From the NCBI RefSeq assembly GCF_002210425.1, contig NZ_MWQK01000008.1:1-64000 (forward strand): a DNA stretch of 64,000 nucleotides. The letters are read 5' to 3'. Below are positions 60,290 through 64,000 of this stretch, piece by piece. The DNA is from Fibrobacter sp. UWB2. Its GTDB lineage: Bacteria > Fibrobacterota > Fibrobacteria > Fibrobacterales > Fibrobacteraceae. The notes beneath the pieces were generated by a model. That model was not told the DNA's origin and did no database searches. It worked only from the letters and a program-made list of their open reading frames with translations. The position numbers and the translations under genes are program-made. Every line of letters starts with the position of its first letter. Position 1 is the stretch's first letter.

Positions 60290-62056
60290 TTAGCGGGCTA
60301 CACGGACCGACTTGACTTCACCCGTTTTGACGGAGCGGAGCATATACAAGCCCTGGACCTTGATGGCGCTCGTATTCTTAAGAGTTGCCACGGCTTCGTC
60401 CATAGTGTAGGCGCTCATGCGACCGATGCGTACCCCGTTCACGTCAAAGACGTAGTAGTCACTCACTTCCGGATATTCGTAGCGGACCTGGGTCTGGATG
60501 GAGATAGGCGGTTCTTCATCGCCCTTCGTGAAGTTGATGTAATCGATATCGAAATACTGTGCTGTCACGTCCATACGGAGGGTATGCTTACCGGCCGGGA
60601 GCGTCACTTTCTTCTTCACGTCAATGAAATCGTCCCAGCTAGAGCCTGTCACATCGAATTCACCAACAGACTTTCCGTCAATGGAGAGCTTGAAGGAACC
60701 AGAACCACTCGCAGCGACAGAAGCTGTTGCCGTGTAGTCACCTGCTTCGGCAATGTCGACAGAGTATTCGAGCCAGTCACCGGTCGTGTTATAGCCGACA
60801 ATGTATCCGGTCGCCTTCTTGTAGATATCGACATCGGAAGCATCGCTCTTGCGGTAGTCGGAATCACCGTGGTTTTCTGGGTCGCCATCGCTGTAAGACA
60901 CATTGCTTACGCCATCCGTTTCACCGACGCCGGTAATATCAAAGTCTTCGACTTCAATCTTGCCCGGGATTACCAAAGCAGAGCCCTTGAACGGCTTGCG
61001 CGGCACCGGCTCAGGCGGGACATATGGAGCAAAAAGGCCCGTATTGTCCTTACCGTCCTTGAGGTGTTCCTTGAAATACTGCTTGAGCCAGGTCATTGCC
61101 GGACGGTCGCTACCATTCTTGATAAGACCGGAGTTTCCGTTCGTAGTCCAGGTAGCACCGTAGATGTAGCCCCAGAGGGTAATGCCCGCGACCTGCGGAG
61201 ATTCCCAGAATGCCGGAATCTGTTCGGAGTAGCGCTGTTTCTGCTGGCTGTCGTTATCCGTACCGATATCGTATTCGGTAATGAAGAGTGGCATCGGTTC
61301 GCCCTTGGCATTCTTGACGCTATTCTGGATTTTGTTCAAAGCACTCTTAAAATCGTTGGCGTTCATATCGGTCAAGTCATGAGCCTGCTGACCATAAGCA
61401 TCGACCGGAGCCCCCTGCTTGACGAGCTTGTTCACGAGGTCGATACCTTCGTTAATCTGCCACCTGAACGTGTTGTAGTCGTTGTAGATAAGGATTGCCT
61501 TCGGCCAACGTTCGCGCGCCATCTTGAATGCAGTCGCCACGAATTCGTAGTTGCCGTTATCGCCACCGAGAGCCGGGATAATATTATTGTTTCGGCCATA
61601 ACCGGAGTGGTAGCTGCCACCCGACTTGATGGCTTCATTCACCACGTCAATCATTTCAAGATCGGGGTAATGGGCGGCAACGGCATCGAACCATGCGGTA
61701 ATCGCCTTCTTGGTTTCGTCCGTGCTAAGGCCATTGAGCCAGTTCGGGTACTGGGAGCCCCACACAAGAGCGTGGAACTTGAACTTGCCACCATTCTTTT
61801 TTGCCCAGTTATAGCAAGCATCGCAGCCCGACCAATTGTAACGACCGCGAGTGCCTTCGATGGACGCCCACTTGCATTCGTTTTCGGCGGTAATCTGGTT
61901 CCAGTAAGTCCCGAAATCGGACTGAACCTGGCCACGAGTTGTAATGTTTCCTAGGAATTTTGCACCGCCATCGGCCATGCCGGGGCCTGCAAACGAATTA
62001 ACTGCTCCACCCATAAGTGCAGCATACAATATACCCTTAATGAAATTTGATTTCAT
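60290..62056 (-). CDS. Secreted GH10 xylanase with CBM6 and basic C-terminal domain
   Basis: A 588-residue secreted endo-beta-1,4-xylanase. Signal peptide about 1-24. The GH10 domain, about 30-345, shows WASIEGTRGRYNWSGCDACY, ALVWGSQYPNW, the acid/base Glu in MIDVVNEAIKSG and the nucleophile Glu in PLFITEYDIGTD. A family 6 carbohydrate-binding module follows (KIEVEDFD ... GYNTTGDWLEYSVDIAEAGD ... YFDIDYINF). The end (YYVFDVNGVRIGRMSAYTMD then MLRSVKTGEVKSVRVAR) is the basic domain found on many Fibrobacter wall-degrading enzymes. ATG 62056 is preferred to a TTG two codons upstream. Tandem paralogue of the next gene. Confidence 0.95.
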   Translation of the reverse strand: MKSNFIKGILYAALMGGAVNSFAGPGMADGGAKFLGNITTRGQVQSDFGTYWNQITAENECKWASIEGTRGRYNWSGCDACYNWAKKNGGKFKFHALVWGSQYPNWLNGLSTDETKKAITAWFDAVAAHYPDLEMIDVVNEAIKSGGSYHSGYGRNNNIIPALGGDNGNYEFVATAFKMARERWPKAILIYNDYNTFRWQINEGIDLVNKLVKQGAPVDAYGQQAHDLTDMNANDFKSALNKIQNSVKNAKGEPMPLFITEYDIGTDNDSQQKQRYSEQIPAFWESPQVAGITLWGYIYGATWTTNGNSGLIKNGSDRPAMTWLKQYFKEHLKDGKDNTGLFAPYVPPEPVPRKPFKGSALVIPGKIEVEDFDITGVGETDGVSNVSYSDGDPENHGDSDYRKSDASDVDIYKKATGYIVGYNTTGDWLEYSVDIAEAGDYTATASVAASGSGSFKLSIDGKSVGEFDVTGSSWDDFIDVKKKVTLPAGKHTLRMDVTAQYFDIDYINFTKGDEEPPISIQTQVRYEYPEVSDYYVFDVNGVRIGRMSAYTMDEAVATLKNTSAIKVQGLYMLRSVKTGEVKSVRVAR

Positions 62057-62167
62057 TTCCAACCATCCTCTTAGGTTAGTACTCTAACACCACTATAAAC
62101 TTATTCTCATTTTTCTCAGTTTATCCAAAGAGGAGAAAATTTATCATTGCCAAAATGTCTAGATGGA

Positions 62168-62192
62168 GATGCCCGGTCAAGCCGGGCATGAC
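62168..62192. repeat. Intergenic palindrome with ATGACA foot
   Basis: ATGCCCGG-TCAA-GCCGGGCATGACA in the spacer between the two xylanase genes. Same family as at 539. Confidence 0.55.
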
Positions 62193-62216
62193 AATGTTCG
62201 CAAGCATGACATTGGA

Positions 62217-62250
62217 CAAAAAAAAGAACCTTCGAGTGTTACCTCGAAGG
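62217..62250 (-). terminator. Terminator after the second xylanase gene
   Basis: On the minus strand CCTTCGAG-GTAACA-CTCGAAGG followed by TTCTTTTT. It shows that the two xylanase genes are at least partly separate transcripts. Confidence 0.88.
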
Positions 62251-62310
62251 CCTTTGGGTATTTAAGGCTCCCCCGTTTTGGTTGAGGGGAGTTATGGATT
62301 AGGATTCCTT

Positions 62311-64000
62311 TTAGCGAGAGATACGCACGGACTTCACAGCACCACTTTGGACAGAGCGGAGCATGTAAATGCCGTTGTTCTTGACATCGTTAGAGCTTCT
62401 GAGAATCTGGGCGGCTTCGCTCATAGAGTAAGCGTTCATGCGGCCAAGACGGACACCATTTGCGTCGAAGACGTCGTAGCTGCCGATTCTCGGAGCCTGG
62501 TACTGAACACTTGTCTTAATACCGACACCCGGACCCGGTTCATCGCCACCACCCGGATTGTCATTACCACCCGGATTATCGGCAACTTCGCCCTTCACAA
62601 AGTTGATGTAGTCGATGTCGAAGTACTGCTGGGTCACATCGAGGCGGAGCACGTGCTTACCGGCCGGGAGCGTCACCTTCTTCTTCACGTCGGAGAAGTC
62701 GTCGTAGCTTGTGCCAGTGACTTCGAATTCAGCGAGAGACTTGCCATCGAGAGAGAGCGTGAATGCGCCCGTGCCTTCGGTAGCAACAGAAGCGATTGCG
62801 GTGTAGTCGCCAGCTTCGGCAATGTTGATGGTGTATTCGTACCAGTCGCCCGTAGTGTTGTAGCCGAGAGCAACGCCAGTAGCCTTCTTGTAAAGGTCTG
62901 CACCGGTATCCTTGCGGTAGTCAGAGTCGCCATGGTTTTCGGAATCGTCGCCATAGGATTCGTTGCTCGTACCGTCTTCGTTCTTGCCCTGGCCCGGCTT
63001 ATCGAAATCTTCGACTTCAATCTTGCCCGGAACAGCGAGAGCTTCGCCCTTGAACGGTTCCTGCGGAACAGGGTCAACCGGAGTGAGAACACCAGTATTG
63101 AGGCCAGTCGTGTTCACGCCCTTGTTGCTCTTGAGGTACTCCCTCATCCACTTCAAAGCGGCGCGGTCCTGGCCATTCTTGACAATGCCGGAGCAGCCAC
63201 TCGCAGTGCCGTTACAGTCGAGCCAAGTGCGACCATAAATGTAGCCCCAGATGGTAATGCCGGCAATGTGTTCGTTTTCCATGAAGTGAGAAATCTGTTC
63301 GGAGTAGCACTGCTTCTGGATATTGTCGTCGGTAGTTGCAATGTCGTATTCGCTGATGAACATCGGGGTCTGGGTCTTGTCCCAAATTTCCTTGAGAACA
63401 CTCTTAAGGGTGTTGATGTTCAAGCAGACGCCGCCGCCACCGGTACCGCCCTGGCCACCGCCCTGGCTCATCATGTCGTGAGCCTGCAAGCCGTATGCGT
63501 CAACCGGAGCACCGTTTTTCTTGATGGTCTGGATAAGCTGAATGCCCTGATCCTTGTTCCACTGAACCGTGTTATAGTCGTTATAAATGAGGATAGCCTT
63601 CGGCCAACGTTCGCGCGCCATCTTGAAGGCGGTCGTTACGAACTGGTAATTGCCACCATTATCGCCACCGAGTGCCGGAATGATGTTGTTGTTCTTGCCA
63701 TAAGGAGAATGATAGCTGTTGTTGCCCGTGCGGATAGCTTCGTTCACCACGTCGATCATTTCGAGATCGGGGTAATGTTCCTTGACCGCATCGAACCAGG
63801 CGGTAATCGCCTTCTTCGTTTCGTCTGTGCTAAGGCCATTGAGCCAGTTCGGATACTGGGAGCCCCACACCAAAGCGTGGAACTTGAAGTGACCCCCGTT
63901 CTGCTTTGCCCAGTTATAGGCAGCATCGCAGGCACCCCAGTTGTAACGGCCACGAGTACCTTCGACGGAACCCCACTTACAGCCGTTTTCGGCCGTAGCC
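62311..64000 (-). CDS. Secreted GH10 xylanase with CBM6, 5' end outside window
   Basis: 563 codons of a second endo-xylanase. The frame stays open to the right edge (TAENGCKWGSVEGTRGRYNW, GACDAAYNWAKQNGG), so the start and signal peptide lie outside. GH10: acid/base Glu in MIDVVNEAIRTG, nucleophile in PMFISEYDIATT. A Gly-rich insert (QGGGQGGTGGGGVCLN) absent from the neighbour lies between them. CBM6: KIEVEDFDKPGQG ... GYNTTGDWYEYTINIAEAGD ... YFDIDYINF. A Gly/Asn/Pro-rich linker leads to the basic C-terminal domain (YDVFDANGVRLGRMNAYSMS). It is closely similar to 60290-62056 along its length, a tandem duplication. Confidence 0.95.
   Translation of the reverse strand, partial: ATAENGCKWGSVEGTRGRYNWGACDAAYNWAKQNGGHFKFHALVWGSQYPNWLNGLSTDETKKAITAWFDAVKEHYPDLEMIDVVNEAIRTGNNSYHSPYGKNNNIIPALGGDNGGNYQFVTTAFKMARERWPKAILIYNDYNTVQWNKDQGIQLIQTIKKNGAPVDAYGLQAHDMMSQGGGQGGTGGGGVCLNINTLKSVLKEIWDKTQTPMFISEYDIATTDDNIQKQCYSEQISHFMENEHIAGITIWGYIYGRTWLDCNGTASGCSGIVKNGQDRAALKWMREYLKSNKGVNTTGLNTGVLTPVDPVPQEPFKGEALAVPGKIEVEDFDKPGQGKNEDGTSNESYGDDSENHGDSDYRKDTGADLYKKATGVALGYNTTGDWYEYTINIAEAGDYTAIASVATEGTGAFTLSLDGKSLAEFEVTGTSYDDFSDVKKKVTLPAGKHVLRLDVTQQYFDIDYINFVKGEVADNPGGNDNPGGGDEPGPGVGIKTSVQYQAPRIGSYDVFDANGVRLGRMNAYSMSEAAQILRSSNDVKNNGIYMLRSVQSGAVKSVRISR

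Overview
The window looks like a chromosome segment of a Fibrobacter (rumen or gut, F. succinogenes-like). This rests on two proteins with the Fibrobacter succinogenes major paralogous (FISUMP) domain, a GH8 cellulase, two GH10-CBM6 xylanases ending in the basic C-terminal domain typical of the genus, a type III glutamine synthetase, and an LL-diaminopimelate aminotransferase. No rRNA, tRNA, CRISPR array or transposase gene was seen.

Layout. (1) 1-3160: a rearranged acyl-CoA dehydrogenase locus. Two nearly identical 3' gene ends and one 5' fragment enclose a small AT-rich cassette encoding a P-loop NTPase, a CxxC protein and a YidD-domain membrane protein. (2) 3200-12300: mixed housekeeping and unknown genes (APH-like kinase, GNAT, DUF4230, tsf-rpsB, a sigma-like factor, a hydrolase, AlkD). 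(3) 12360-32350: a nitrogen and glutamine block of pyrG, glnK-amtB, purF, gltB-gltD-nadE, glnN, a GAF-AAA-Fis sigma-54 activator, dapL and dapF. Five canonical sigma-54 promoters are visible. TTTACA-N5-TGTAAA dyads sit about 108 and 138 bp upstream of three of them, which suggests that they are the binding sites of the local activator. (4) 32375-42700: small unknown genes, ileS, a UDG-like unknown, a collagen-like FISUMP lipoprotein and a sugar transporter. (5) 42834-46437: a CE4 deacetylase and a GH8 glucanase. (6) 46582-60100: a signalling island with three hybrid histidine kinases, two paralogous REC-HD-GYP proteins, an Hpt protein and an acyltransferase. (7) 60290-64000: tandem GH10 xylanases, the second cut by the window end.

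How the genes fit together. Block 3 takes up ammonium (AmtB with P-II), fixes it through GSIII and GOGAT, and spends glutamine amide nitrogen in CTP, purine and NAD synthesis; DapL uses glutamate as amino donor. The sigma-54 sites tie glnK-amtB, purF, gltBD-nadE, glnN and dapFL into one predicted regulon. Blocks 5-7 serve plant-wall breakdown and two-component or c-di-GMP signalling. GC-rich palindromes with an ATGACA foot recur between genes across the window.
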